From an uncultured Tenacibaculum sp. (GTDB lineage: Bacteria > Bacteroidota > Bacteroidia > Flavobacteriales > Flavobacteriaceae), in the NCBI GenBank assembly GCA_947504185.1, contig CANNGJ010000002.1, positions 124,001 through 188,000 of the forward strand: a stretch of 64,000 bases of DNA, in the 5' to 3' direction. The first letter of the stretch is position 1; each line of letters begins with the position of its first letter. The notes beneath the pieces were generated by a model. That model did no database searches. It was not told the DNA's origin and saw only the letters and a program-made list of their open reading frames with translations. Positions 45,470 through 53,642 of the stretch are shown here, one piece after another. Position numbers and translations under genes: made by a program.

Positions 45470-46822
45470 TTATCCTAATTCTTCTCTCATTAAATCTAAT
45501 CCTTCACGAATTATCTTCTGGTGAAGTTGTTTAGACACACAAATAAATTCTGTTAACGCAAAATCTTCAGGTGCAATTTCGTAAGCTCCTAACCCTTCCA
45601 TTTCGTCAAGGTCTTTATACATACAAGCTTTTAATAATTGCATCGGATAGATATCTAACGGAAATACTTCTTCATACGATCCAGTAACCACAAATGCTCT
45701 GTGCTCTCCGTTTGTATTCGTATTTAAATCGTATTTTTTCTTTGGATTTAACCAAGAGAATGTTAAAGCTCTAGAAGTAGAAACTTTATCAAAAACTGGC
45801 TTGTTCCATCCAAATAATTCATAATCGTCTCCTTCTGGAATCGCAGTAACTTGGTTATCATAGTATCCTAAGAAACCATTTTCGCTAACTTGCTCTCCAC
45901 TTAACACATTTCCACTAATTACACGTTCGTTATCAGTTTCTAAATTACCTTTAGTAATATCGCTCATTTGCGCTCCTGCAACTGCAGTAACATATTGAGG
46001 TTTACTAAATTTAGAACCTGTTAACGCAACTGTACGTTTTGCATTAAACTTTCCTGTTAATAATAATTCTCCTATCACCACTAAATCTTGAGGCGTAACT
46101 ACCCATACAACTTCACCTTTATTAATCGGATCGATTTGTGCAATTTGAGTACTTACATTTCCTACAGGATGTGGTCCAGATACTTTATGTAACTCAACAC
46201 CTTTCATCTCTTTAAAAGGAGATAATGTTGAATTTTTAGCAACTGAAACATGTACTTTCCCTTCGGTTAACTTTGTTAACGCAGTTAAAGCAGCTTGTAA
46301 TTCAGCTTCTTTACCTTTTAAGGTATAATCATAATCTGCTGCTAATGGTGCACTAGCATAGGCAGATACAAAAATAGCTTTTGGTACTTGATTAGGATTT
46401 GCAACCACGTCGTACGGACGTTGCTTTACAAATGGCCAACAACCTGAAGTAAATAAGTGACTTTTCACTTCTTCACTCGACATTGCATCAACATCTTTTT
46501 TACCAAAATCTTTGTATTCCTGCTGTGCTGTAGCAGTGATTTTAATTTCTAATACTTTTCTTCTTGCTCCACGAACGATTTCTGTAACTTTTCCGCTAAC
46601 TGGACTTGGAAATAAAATACGCTCATCACTTTTTGCATGAAAAAGTGCTTCACCTGCTTTTACTTCACTACCCTCTTTAGCTAAAATTTTAGGAATAACG
46701 CCGTGAAAATCGCTTGGCTTAATAGCGAACATACTACCCAATGGAAGTTCGGTAGTAATTTGTTCTGCCTCACCAACTAGCTTGATGTCCAAGCCTTTCT
46801 TAATACGGATGTCTTTTGACAT
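45470..46822 (-). CDS. nqrA: Na+-translocating NADH-quinone reductase subunit A
   Basis: This 450-residue subunit is soluble and associates with the membrane complex. It starts with IRIKKGLDIKLVGEAEQ, the NqrA N-terminal motif, and has GVIPKILAKEGSEVKAGEAL. The length is typical. It is the first gene of the nqr operon, with a perfect -7 element about 35 nt upstream of the ATG. Confidence 0.95.
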   Translation of the reverse strand: MSKDIRIKKGLDIKLVGEAEQITTELPLGSMFAIKPSDFHGVIPKILAKEGSEVKAGEALFHAKSDERILFPSPVSGKVTEIVRGARRKVLEIKITATAQQEYKDFGKKDVDAMSSEEVKSHLFTSGCWPFVKQRPYDVVANPNQVPKAIFVSAYASAPLAADYDYTLKGKEAELQAALTALTKLTEGKVHVSVAKNSTLSPFKEMKGVELHKVSGPHPVGNVSTQIAQIDPINKGEVVWVVTPQDLVVIGELLLTGKFNAKRTVALTGSKFSKPQYVTAVAGAQMSDITKGNLETDNERVISGNVLSGEQVSENGFLGYYDNQVTAIPEGDDYELFGWNKPVFDKVSTSRALTFSWLNPKKKYDLNTNTNGEHRAFVVTGSYEEVFPLDIYPMQLLKACMYKDLDEMEGLGAYEIAPEDFALTEFICVSKQLHQKIIREGLDLMREELG

Positions 46823-46857
46823 AGGAACTGATTAATTTGATTTTCTTAAAAAACATG

Positions 46858-46865
46858 CAAATTTA
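46858..46865 (-). promoter_or_regulatory. -7 promoter element of the nqr operon
   Basis: The minus strand reads TAAATTTG, an exact match 35 nt upstream of the nqrA start. Confidence 0.6.
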
Positions 46866-46969
46866 CTGATTTTGAAAATTTTGGGTAAGTTTTTAGTTTT
46901 TTATCTTTTCGATAGTTCTTTATTTATATTTATTCTAAATAAATTATTTTTCTTTGGCTCACAATTTGA

Positions 46970-46977
46970 TACATTTG
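46970..46977 (+). promoter_or_regulatory. -7 promoter element very close to the plug-protein start
   Basis: TACATTTG matches TAnnTTTG and ends 5 nt before the ATG at 46983. It supports this ATG over the earlier one at 46872. Confidence 0.6.
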
Positions 46978-46982
46978 TTACC

Positions 46983-48200
46983 ATGATAAAAAAACTTGTT
47001 TTCTTACTGTTTGTATTTACAAGTATAGTAAATGCACAAAACATTAAAACGATTCAACTAAGACCTAAACATAGCACTAATCAATATGCTGCGATGGTTA
47101 AATTAAGTCAAGTTTTAGAACTTTCTTTTGATGATTTAGATGCCGACAATAAAGAATATAAATATAAAGTTGAACATATGACCCATGATTGGAAGCCAAG
47201 TAACCTGACCTCTAATCAATACATCGATGGTTTTGATGAAAACGAAATATTTAACATTAGTAACTCATTTAACACCTTACAACCTTACACACATTATTCA
47301 GTTGACATTCCTAACCAAAATACTATTATTACTAAAAGCGGGAATTATTTAATCTCTGTTTTAGATGAAGATTACGAAGTTGTTTTTTCAAGACGTTGTG
47401 TTTTTTACGAAGATATAACCACTGTAGGTGTTGCTATTTTTAGAAGTAGGGACACAAAATCAAATAATCAAAAACAAACAGTTCAATTTGTAGTAAATCA
47501 CCCAACATTATCAATTAATAACCCTACGCAAGAAATAAATGTATCCGTAATTCAGAATTATAATTGGAATACTGCCATAAACAACATTCAACCAGTTTTC
47601 ATAAAACCTCAACAATTAGTTTACAATCATACTTTTAAAACTAATTTTTGGGGAGGTAATGAATTTTTAAATTTTGACAGTAAACACATTCGCAACACAA
47701 GCTTAAATATTGCTAAGACAGAACGAAAAGATATTTACAATAGTTATTTATACACTGACGAACCGAAAGCAAACAAAACCTACACCTATAATCCAGATAT
47801 TAACGGTCAGTTTGTTGTTAGAACACTAGAAGCTGATGATGCAAATACCGAAGCAGATTATTCTCTCGTTCACTTTTCATTAGATGCTTTTGAATCTTTC
47901 GAAAACAAAGATATTTATGTTTATGGGGCTTTTAACAACTATCAATTAACTGATAAGAACAAGATGAAATACGATGCTGATGATAAAATTTATCAAGCAG
48001 CAATACTTTTTAAACAAGGGTTTTACAATTACAGTTATGCAACTTTAAACAAGAACAACAAAGTCAACCTACACGAAATTGATGGTTCTTTTTATCAAAC
48101 TGAAAATGAGTACACTGTAATTGTGTACTACAAACCTTTTGGAGAAATTTACGATAGAGTTATAGGTGTTGGGAATGGATACTTTAATCAAAACAGATAG
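46983..48200 (+). CDS. DUF5103 protein, type IX secretion plug-like
   Basis: This 405-residue protein has a signal peptide (MIKKLVFLLFVFTSIVNA, cut before QNIKT) and matches DUF5103, the family of the Plug protein that seals the SprA translocon of the type IX secretion system. Segments include SQVLELSFDDLDADNKEYKY and EHMTHDWKPSNLT. The assignment of a plug role is from the family, not from direct evidence here. The earlier reading from 46872 adds an untypical hydrophobic leader. It starts almost on its -7 element, so the mRNA may be leaderless. Confidence 0.85.
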   Translation: MIKKLVFLLFVFTSIVNAQNIKTIQLRPKHSTNQYAAMVKLSQVLELSFDDLDADNKEYKYKVEHMTHDWKPSNLTSNQYIDGFDENEIFNISNSFNTLQPYTHYSVDIPNQNTIITKSGNYLISVLDEDYEVVFSRRCVFYEDITTVGVAIFRSRDTKSNNQKQTVQFVVNHPTLSINNPTQEINVSVIQNYNWNTAINNIQPVFIKPQQLVYNHTFKTNFWGGNEFLNFDSKHIRNTSLNIAKTERKDIYNSYLYTDEPKANKTYTYNPDINGQFVVRTLEADDANTEADYSLVHFSLDAFESFENKDIYVYGAFNNYQLTDKNKMKYDADDKIYQAAILFKQGFYNYSYATLNKNNKVNLHEIDGSFYQTENEYTVIVYYKPFGEIYDRVIGVGNGYFNQNR

Positions 48201-48251
48201 TTAATTACTTCAACTATTGATTAAAACTCTAAAAAAAACTATATTTAGGCT

Positions 48252-48638
48252 ATGTTTCAACAAATAACAAAAGGCATAAAGATATCAGTAAAAACCACTT
48301 TTAACGGCAAAGTGTATCGTGGTTATCAAGAATATTATGCTTTTAGTTATTATATTTCTATAGAAAACAACTCTAAAAATATTGTTCAACTTTTAGAACG
48401 TTATTGGACTATTTTTGATGCCTTAAACAATATTGAATATGCAGAAGGAGAAGGTGTTGTAGGCGAAATTCCTGTTTTAAAACCTAATGAAGAATACAAT
48501 TATAAATCTAACTGTTTTTTACTATCAAACACCGGTGCAATGAAAGGTAATTACAAAATGATTAACCTAGAAACTTCGGAAGAATTTTTAGTAACTATAC
48601 CAACTTTTCAACTTACTACAACTCCTACTTTAAACTAA
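48252..48638 (+). CDS. apaG: ApaG family protein
   Basis: This 128-residue protein has the ApaG fold of an immunoglobulin-like beta sandwich. It shows YYAFSYYISIENNSKNIVQLLERYWTIFD in broken form and the GEIPVLKPNEEYNYKS segment, which matches the ApaG motif GVVGExPvlxPGexfxYxSg. Family members were linked to Co2+ and Mg2+ efflux; the biochemical activity is uncertain. It overlaps the DUF3667 gene by one base. Confidence 0.9.
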   Translation: MFQQITKGIKISVKTTFNGKVYRGYQEYYAFSYYISIENNSKNIVQLLERYWTIFDALNNIEYAEGEGVVGEIPVLKPNEEYNYKSNCFLLSNTGAMKGNYKMINLETSEEFLVTIPTFQLTTTPTLN

Positions 48639-49756
48639 TGCTTAAAAAGAATAAAGTAGCAATTATAAAAGAACCTAATTGCTTAAACTGCGGATATCCT
48701 TTTAATGGTCAAGAAAAATTTTGTCCAGATTGTGGACAGAAAAACAAAACTGCTAAAATTACTTTTAAAAGTTTTTTAGCTGAAATTTTTAACGGTTTTA
48801 TTTCTTGGGATGCTAAATTTTGGAAAACCATTATCCCTTTAATCATTGCACCTGGTAAGGTTTCTAAAGATTATGTGGAAGGAAAGCGAATGCGTTATGC
48901 GAATCCTTTTCGATTTTATCTAACCGTATCTATTATTTTCTTTTTAATTATTGGTCTTACTGATAGTTATTCAAAATTACAAGATTTACGTAAAGGGAAC
49001 ACTTCGGACAATAATATTACATCTCAAATTAAAATAAGCGAAAAAGGAGTAGAAGCAGTACCTATAGACATAGATTCTATTCAAAAATTAGTCTATACAG
49101 AAATCAACAAACAAGATTCTATTAAAGCCAAAATAGCAAACGAAAAATTAGATTCTATAAAAAATGCAGGTGGCCTCAAATCATCTTTATTTAATATCGG
49201 ATTTAATGATTCTGATATATTTTCTAAAGTTTTAAAGTTTCAAAAAAAACATCCAAATACTGATGTAGACACAGCACTAGATAGTTTGCAAATGAAAAAA
49301 ACGTTCGGTAATCGTTTTTTATACTCACGTGTAAATGTTTTTAACTCTTTTATTTCTAAAAAAGGAGAAGTAGTGAAATTTCGAAAAAAGATGCTTTCCT
49401 ACTCCTCTATTGCCTTGTTTATATTACTACCATTATTCACATTATTTTTACGATTTATTTATATACGCAGAAAGTTTACTTATGTAGAACATTTGGTATT
49501 TGTTTTCCATGTACAAACAGTATTCTTTTTACTATTCTCTATTTTTTATATTATAGATTTTACAAGAGACACCGAATACATAATTCCTGTTTTTACATTA
49601 ATTTTTCTCATATACCTTTTCTTAGCAATGAAAAAGTTTTATGGTCAAGGAGTTTTCAAAACTTTTATAAAATATCTAATGGCTAATTTTGTGTTTTTTA
49701 TGATCGGGTCTTTAGGTGCAATAGCAATTATGTTTATTGCTTTTGCGCTATATTAA
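48638..49756 (+). CDS. DUF3667 zinc-ribbon membrane protein
   Basis: This 372-residue protein has an N-terminal zinc ribbon with Cys15, Cys18, Cys29 and Cys32 (NCLNCGYPF and FCPDCGQKN). The DUF3667 pattern APGKVSKDYVEGKRMRYANP follows, then a membrane helix (about 102-119), a soluble region and four helices near the C-terminus. Function is unknown. Its end overlaps the convergent NRDE gene by 9 bases. It is coupled with apaG. Confidence 0.85.
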   Translation: MLKKNKVAIIKEPNCLNCGYPFNGQEKFCPDCGQKNKTAKITFKSFLAEIFNGFISWDAKFWKTIIPLIIAPGKVSKDYVEGKRMRYANPFRFYLTVSIIFFLIIGLTDSYSKLQDLRKGNTSDNNITSQIKISEKGVEAVPIDIDSIQKLVYTEINKQDSIKAKIANEKLDSIKNAGGLKSSLFNIGFNDSDIFSKVLKFQKKHPNTDVDTALDSLQMKKTFGNRFLYSRVNVFNSFISKKGEVVKFRKKMLSYSSIALFILLPLFTLFLRFIYIRRKFTYVEHLVFVFHVQTVFFLLFSIFYIIDFTRDTEYIIPVFTLIFLIYLFLAMKKFYGQGVFKTFIKYLMANFVFFMIGSLGAIAIMFIAFALY

Positions 49757-50443
49757 TTCAGATTTATTTATAAAATCTATATATCTAATTGAAACATCAG
49801 TTGCATTTTTATTAACCGAGGTAATACTTACAGTTTCTACACGAGAACGCTTCATTTTTAATGATATTTCAGAGCTCCCTCTGGTTTCATCTTGATGAAA
49901 AGCAAGAATATCTTCTTGCGTAAAATCTTTATTTTCTAATAACCAATCAGCAAACCAATTGCGGCGTAATTGTTTCATTTCTTCATCATATAAGGTTGAT
50001 GACGACCATATTTTTGGGTTATCTCCTAACATTTCAAAATGCTTTTGTTCACCATCCCAAACTAATTCATAAGCTTTTAGGTTTTGCTTCCAATCTACTA
50101 AAACAATGGTAAAAGGTTCAATTCCATCAAAATCAAAATGATTAATAATCTCTACAGGGTTATCAACTTTTAATAGTTGTTTTACAATTACCCCTCTACT
50201 CATTCGATAACTTTCTGCTCTTTGATGCTTTGTAAAACCACCATTCAATAAACAAATCAAACGCCTTTTTTCAGACAAACCAATCCAAGTTCCTCCTGCT
50301 AATTCATCCTTAGGATACGTTAGCTTCACTCCTTCCTCATCATATTCTTTTGGTGGAATTGTTTTTCTATTCGGATCTTCATCTCTATTAGAGGTTAATA
50401 TAAAATCATTATTTCCTAAAGGTAAATAAGTTACCGTGCACAT
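49748..50443 (-). CDS. NRDE (TANGO2-like) family protein
   Basis: This 231-residue protein begins MCTVTYLPLGNNDFILTSNR and then DEDPNR, the NRDE motif. Cys2 could act as an N-terminal nucleophile, as in Ntn hydrolase folds, once Met is removed. TANGO2 relatives in eukaryotes take part in Golgi organisation and heme handling; bacterial members are not characterised. It is monocistronic and divergent from pruA. Confidence 0.82.
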   Translation of the reverse strand: MCTVTYLPLGNNDFILTSNRDEDPNRKTIPPKEYDEEGVKLTYPKDELAGGTWIGLSEKRRLICLLNGGFTKHQRAESYRMSRGVIVKQLLKVDNPVEIINHFDFDGIEPFTIVLVDWKQNLKAYELVWDGEQKHFEMLGDNPKIWSSSTLYDEEMKQLRRNWFADWLLENKDFTQEDILAFHQDETRGSSEISLKMKRSRVETVSITSVNKNATDVSIRYIDFINKSELI

Positions 50444-50505
50444 ATAGTATCTTTTTTGGTAAGTTAAGACGTAAAAACAGCTTAGTTATTACTAAAAATA
50501 AGTGT

Positions 50506-50513
50506 TAACTTTG
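50506..50513 (+). promoter_or_regulatory. -7 promoter element for pruA
   Basis: TAACTTTG matches TAnnTTTG. The leader to the ATG at 50644 is about 125 nt, the longest in the window for a single gene, and contains a CAATCT/AGATTG inverted repeat at 50524-50536. Confidence 0.6.
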
Positions 50514-50541
50514 CGCCTCAAATCAATCTAAGATTGTTTGA

Positions 50542-50549
50542 CAAAAGTA
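50542..50549 (-). promoter_or_regulatory. -7 promoter element for the NRDE gene
   Basis: The minus strand reads TACTTTTG, an exact match. It lies inside the pruA leader and faces the pruA -7 element. Confidence 0.55.
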
Positions 50550-50643
50550 TCACACATTAATCTTTGCAAATTAATAGTATTAGATTGTGTTTTTTACTTT
50601 TTAATTGAAAAAAATAATTTTTTAAAATAAACAACATAACAAA

Positions 50644-52269
50644 ATGGCAAGAGGATTTTTTAATGTTCCTAAAGCAGTAAATGAACCTGTAAAAGGATAC
50701 GCTCCTGGCTCTCCAGAAAGAGAAGAATTATTAGCAATGTACAAATCAATGTTTAATAGTAATATTGACGTACCTATGCATATTAACGGTGAAGAAGTTA
50801 GAACTGGAAACACCAAAAATATTACTCCTCCTCACGACCATAAGCATGTTGTTGGACAATATCATACAGCAGATAAATCTCACGTAGACACTGCAATTTC
50901 TACTGCTTTAGCAGCTAGAGAAGCATGGTCTTCTGTTTCTTGGATGGAAAGAGCTTCTATCTTCTTAAAGGCTGCTGAATTATTAGCAGGTCCTTACCGT
51001 GCAAAAATGAATGCTGCAACAATGATTGCACAATCTAAAAATGTACATCAAGCAGAAATTGACGCAGCATGTGAAATGATTGATTTTTTCCGTTTCAATG
51101 TAGAATATATGACTGATATTTTTAAAGATCAGCCTGCTTCTGCTCCTGGAATTTGGAACAGAGTTGAATACAGACCACTAGAAGGTTTTGTATATGCAAT
51201 TACTCCGTTTAACTTTACTTCTATTGCCGCTAACTTACCAGCAGCAGCAGCTTTAATGGGGAACGTAGTTGTTTGGAAACCATCTGACCACCAAGCATAT
51301 TCTGCACAAGTAATTGTAGATTTATTTAAAGAAGCTGGTTTACCAGACGGTGTAATTAACGTTGTTTACGGTGATCCTGTTATGATTACTGATACTGTAT
51401 TAGCTTCTCCTGATTTTTCTGGATTACACTTTACAGGATCAACCCATGTTTTTAAAAACTTATGGAAACAAATAGGAAACAACATTCATACTTATAAAAC
51501 TTACCCAAGAATAGTTGGAGAAACTGGAGGAAAAGATTTTATCTGGGCGCACAATTCTGCAAATCCTTTACAAGTTGCAACAGCAATAACTAGAGGTTCT
51601 TTTGAATACCAAGGTCAAAAATGTTCTGCTGCTTCACGTTCTTATATTCCTGCTTCTATTTGGGCAGATGTTAAGAAGCATTTAATTGCACAAGCTGCTG
51701 AATTAAAAATGGGTTCTCCAGAAGATCCATCTAATTTTGTAAACGCAGTTATTCACGAAGGTTCTTTTGATAAGATTGCAAAATATATTGATGCTGCTAA
51801 AGCTGATGCTGATGCTGAAGTAATTATTGGAGGAGGTCATGATAAATCTGTTGGTTACTTTATTGAACCAACTGTTATTGTTAGTAAATCTCCAAAATAC
51901 GACACGATGTGTACAGAGTTATTTGGCCCTGTAATGACTATTTACGTATACGAAGATGCTGAATGGGAAGCTTCATTAAAATTAGTTGATGAATCTACTG
52001 AATACGCATTAACAGGAGCAATTTTCTCTACTGATAGATATATTGTTGAGCAAGCTTCTAAAGCATTAGAAAATGCAGCTGGAAACTTCTACATCAACGA
52101 CAAACCAACAGGTGCCGTTGTAGGACAACAACCATTTGGAGGAGCAAGAGCTTCTGGAACAAATGACAAAGCAGGTTCTGCTCAAAACTTATTACGTTGG
52201 ACTTCTGTTCGATTAATAAAAGAAACATTTGTAACTCCACAAGATTACAAATACCCTTTTTTAGGGTAG
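50644..52269 (+). CDS. pruA: L-glutamate gamma-semialdehyde dehydrogenase (1-pyrroline-5-carboxylate dehydrogenase)
   Basis: This 541-residue enzyme oxidises glutamate semialdehyde to glutamate in proline breakdown, using NAD+. The aldehyde dehydrogenase motifs are visible: ITPFNFTSIAANLPAAAALM, VGETGGKDF for the catalytic Glu, and YQGQKCSAASR with the catalytic Cys at about residue 327. The NQ end segment QQPFGGARASGTNDKAGS is typical of PruA. It stands alone, with no proline dehydrogenase domain fused; putA is not in the window. Confidence 0.95.
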   Translation: MARGFFNVPKAVNEPVKGYAPGSPEREELLAMYKSMFNSNIDVPMHINGEEVRTGNTKNITPPHDHKHVVGQYHTADKSHVDTAISTALAAREAWSSVSWMERASIFLKAAELLAGPYRAKMNAATMIAQSKNVHQAEIDAACEMIDFFRFNVEYMTDIFKDQPASAPGIWNRVEYRPLEGFVYAITPFNFTSIAANLPAAAALMGNVVVWKPSDHQAYSAQVIVDLFKEAGLPDGVINVVYGDPVMITDTVLASPDFSGLHFTGSTHVFKNLWKQIGNNIHTYKTYPRIVGETGGKDFIWAHNSANPLQVATAITRGSFEYQGQKCSAASRSYIPASIWADVKKHLIAQAAELKMGSPEDPSNFVNAVIHEGSFDKIAKYIDAAKADADAEVIIGGGHDKSVGYFIEPTVIVSKSPKYDTMCTELFGPVMTIYVYEDAEWEASLKLVDESTEYALTGAIFSTDRYIVEQASKALENAAGNFYINDKPTGAVVGQQPFGGARASGTNDKAGSAQNLLRWTSVRLIKETFVTPQDYKYPFLG

Positions 52270-52291
52270 GTTTCAAAATCTTATAAATATT

Positions 52292-52326
52292 TAAAAAAGC
52301 AATCTCGTTTGAGGTTGCTTTTTTAA
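52292..52326 (+). terminator. pruA terminator
   Basis: The stem AAAAGCAA.CTC / GAG.TTGCTTTT with a GTTT loop is followed by T's. Confidence 0.88.
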
Positions 52327-52524
52327 TTAAAATATAGCATTAACAAAAAATTATTAGGTATTGTTAATAACCTAACAACTTTTTATCGTTCAAATAATTT
52401 ATTAACCAACCTTAATTTAAACAACAATCAAGAATTAATACATTTGAGAGTGGATAGAGATCCACATTTAATCTGTATTAAAATTCTAAATAACCAAAAA
52501 ATATTAACACCTGGTTATCAATAA
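52327..52524 (+). pseudogene. Remnant of a leucine-rich-repeat protein (C-terminal part)
   Basis: In the + frame that contains base 52441 as first codon base, 65 codons are open to a TAA at 52522-52524, with no ATG start. The translation contains LTNLNLNNNQELIHL and then PHLICIKI. These match the leucine-rich repeats of flavobacterial surface proteins, where NLxxLxVxxNxxLxxL units end in a last unit of NPNLxCIxV type. It appears to be the tail of a decayed gene. Nearby genes do not contain such repeats. Confidence 0.55.
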
Positions 52525-52574
52525 TTAAAACAAGCTACATTTTACAGAAAATAAACACTAGAACCACTGACTAG

Positions 52575-52805
52575 TTAGAGGAAATGCGAAAATTGACCGA
52601 CAGCTATGAGAGCTTATTTAATAAACGAGCAAAACTATATAGAGAAATGGATTTAAAAAATCAAAATGTTACTGAAGCTGATTACCGTCAGTATATTTTA
52701 GATGAATACACTTTTTTAAAACGACCTGTTTTTATTGTTGAAGATGAAATTTTTATTGGAAATAGTAAAAAAGTCGTTGAAGCTTTAAAAAATAAATTAG
52801 CATAA
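52575..52805 (+). pseudogene. 5'-truncated copy of the ArsC-like gene
   Basis: These bases match codons 40-115 of the ArsC-like gene at 11052-11399 with about 22 mismatches in 230 nt. The CxxC-containing first third is missing, and an in-frame TAG (52572-52574) lies directly before the match, where the intact gene has a Gln codon. Only six amino acids differ, so most changes are silent. An ATG at 52584 could in theory start a 73-residue protein, but without Cys10 and Cys13 it would lack the redox site. Confidence 0.8.
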
Positions 52806-52835
52806 AAAAGCCAGAAGATTATCTTCCGGTTTTAG
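52801..52835. terminator. Terminator-like hairpin after the truncated arsC copy
   Basis: The segment AAAAGCCAGAAGATTATCTTCCGGTTTT forms an imperfect hairpin in the same place as the terminator of the intact arsC-like gene, and lies between converging units. Confidence 0.6.
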
Positions 52836-52838
52836 TTT

Positions 52839-53297
52839 TTATTTCGATGAAGCTAAAAGAGTAGCTAATTCATCTTTTGTTATTTTCGTTTTAATTCCCA
52901 GTAACACTAACTTATCACTGTCTGCACTTGCTCTTACAATAATTTCTCTTACGTAATCTCCTTTCTCTAAGAATAAAACTTCAGCTTTACCTTTTTTATC
53001 TTTTGCTCTAACTAAGGTTTTTAAACTATTCTTTTTTGAAAAACGTCTAAAATCTTTAGAAACAGTATTGTCGTCATTATTAAAAACCATGATTTTAAAA
53101 TCACTTGATTGCTCTAAAAGATTTTTTAACTCTTCATTATCTTCATCATCTAAAAATGATCCTGCGAAAGAACTAGATAAATTCACAGAAAATGCTGATT
53201 TATCTTTATGACTTTTATAAAACTGTTTGAACTTTGCTTCTTGTGCAGTTAAGCTTAATAAAAAGAAGCAAAAAAATGCGGTTAAAATTCGTCTCAT
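52839..53297 (-). CDS. DUF4252 domain protein
   Basis: This 152-residue protein has a signal peptide (about residues 1-18, cut before QEAKFKQFY) and matches DUF4252, found in Bacteroidota. The pattern has KDKSAFSVNLSSSFAG and LKTLVRAKDKKGKAEVLFLE. It is periplasmic and of unknown function. It is monocistronic; I see no perfect -7 element upstream. Confidence 0.8.
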   Translation of the reverse strand: MRRILTAFFCFFLLSLTAQEAKFKQFYKSHKDKSAFSVNLSSSFAGSFLDDEDNEELKNLLEQSSDFKIMVFNNDDNTVSKDFRRFSKKNSLKTLVRAKDKKGKAEVLFLEKGDYVREIIVRASADSDKLVLLGIKTKITKDELATLLASSK

Positions 53298-53351
53298 AAT
53301 GGTTTTGTTTTTAGTTATATACTGAAGACGAGTTGTTTTAAAATTTGTTAC

Positions 53352-53388
53352 AAAAAAAAGTCTTAACTAAATTAGTTAAGACTTTTAA
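53352..53388 (-). terminator. Terminator of tRNA-Gln
   Basis: The stem AAGTCTTAACTAA / TTAGTTAAGACTT is followed on the minus strand by eight T, directly after the tRNA. Confidence 0.88.
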
Positions 53389-53389
53389 G

Positions 53390-53461
53390 TTGGCCTACCA
53401 GGACTCGAACCTGGAATGTCGGTACCAAAAACCGGTGTGTTGCCAATTACACCATAGGCCA
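53390..53461 (-). tRNA. tRNA-Gln (anticodon UUG)
   Basis: The 72-nt minus-strand sequence folds as a tRNA: acceptor TGGCCTA with TAGGCCA, D stem GTGT/ACAC, anticodon TTG at positions 34-36, and T arm CCAGG TTCGAGT CCTGG. The 3' CCA is not encoded, as is normal in Bacteroidota. The first anticodon-stem pair (27-43) is C-A and does not pair. Confidence 0.95.
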
Positions 53462-53479
53462 ATAGCTTTATTGCGGGTG

Positions 53480-53511
53480 CAAATTTATAAGTTTTTATAA
53501 TATCTGCAAAA
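53480..53511 (-). promoter_or_regulatory. Full-consensus promoter for tRNA-Gln
   Basis: On the minus strand TTTTG (53507-53511) is followed after 19 nt by TAAATTTG (53480-53487). Both elements and the distance match the consensus. Confidence 0.75.
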
Positions 53512-53581
53512 CTTTTTTTAACTTTTTTTCTTTTAACAGAAATTTATCTGAAAAGCAGCTATACAAATATATTCAAAATTA

Positions 53582-53589
53582 TATTTTTG
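53582..53589 (+). promoter_or_regulatory. -7 promoter element for the DUF2723 gene
   Basis: TATTTTTG matches TAnnTTTG 53 nt before the ATG at 53643. Confidence 0.5.
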
Positions 53590-53642
53590 CTAGGTATAAA
53601 AACACTAGTTATTAGTACATTCGCAGTAACTTATTTAAAACT

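Noticed and set aside
46872..46982. Earlier ATG for the plug-type gene
   Set aside because: It is upstream of the gene's own -7 element, while the ATG at 46983 gives a clean signal peptide.
52450..52465. Perfect hairpin GTGGAT-AGAG-ATCCAC, considered as an integron attC or recombination site
   Set aside because: It lies inside the codons of the LRR remnant, and no GTTRRRY/RYYYAAC core sites were found around it. The nearby GTTAGAG does not fit the core rule.
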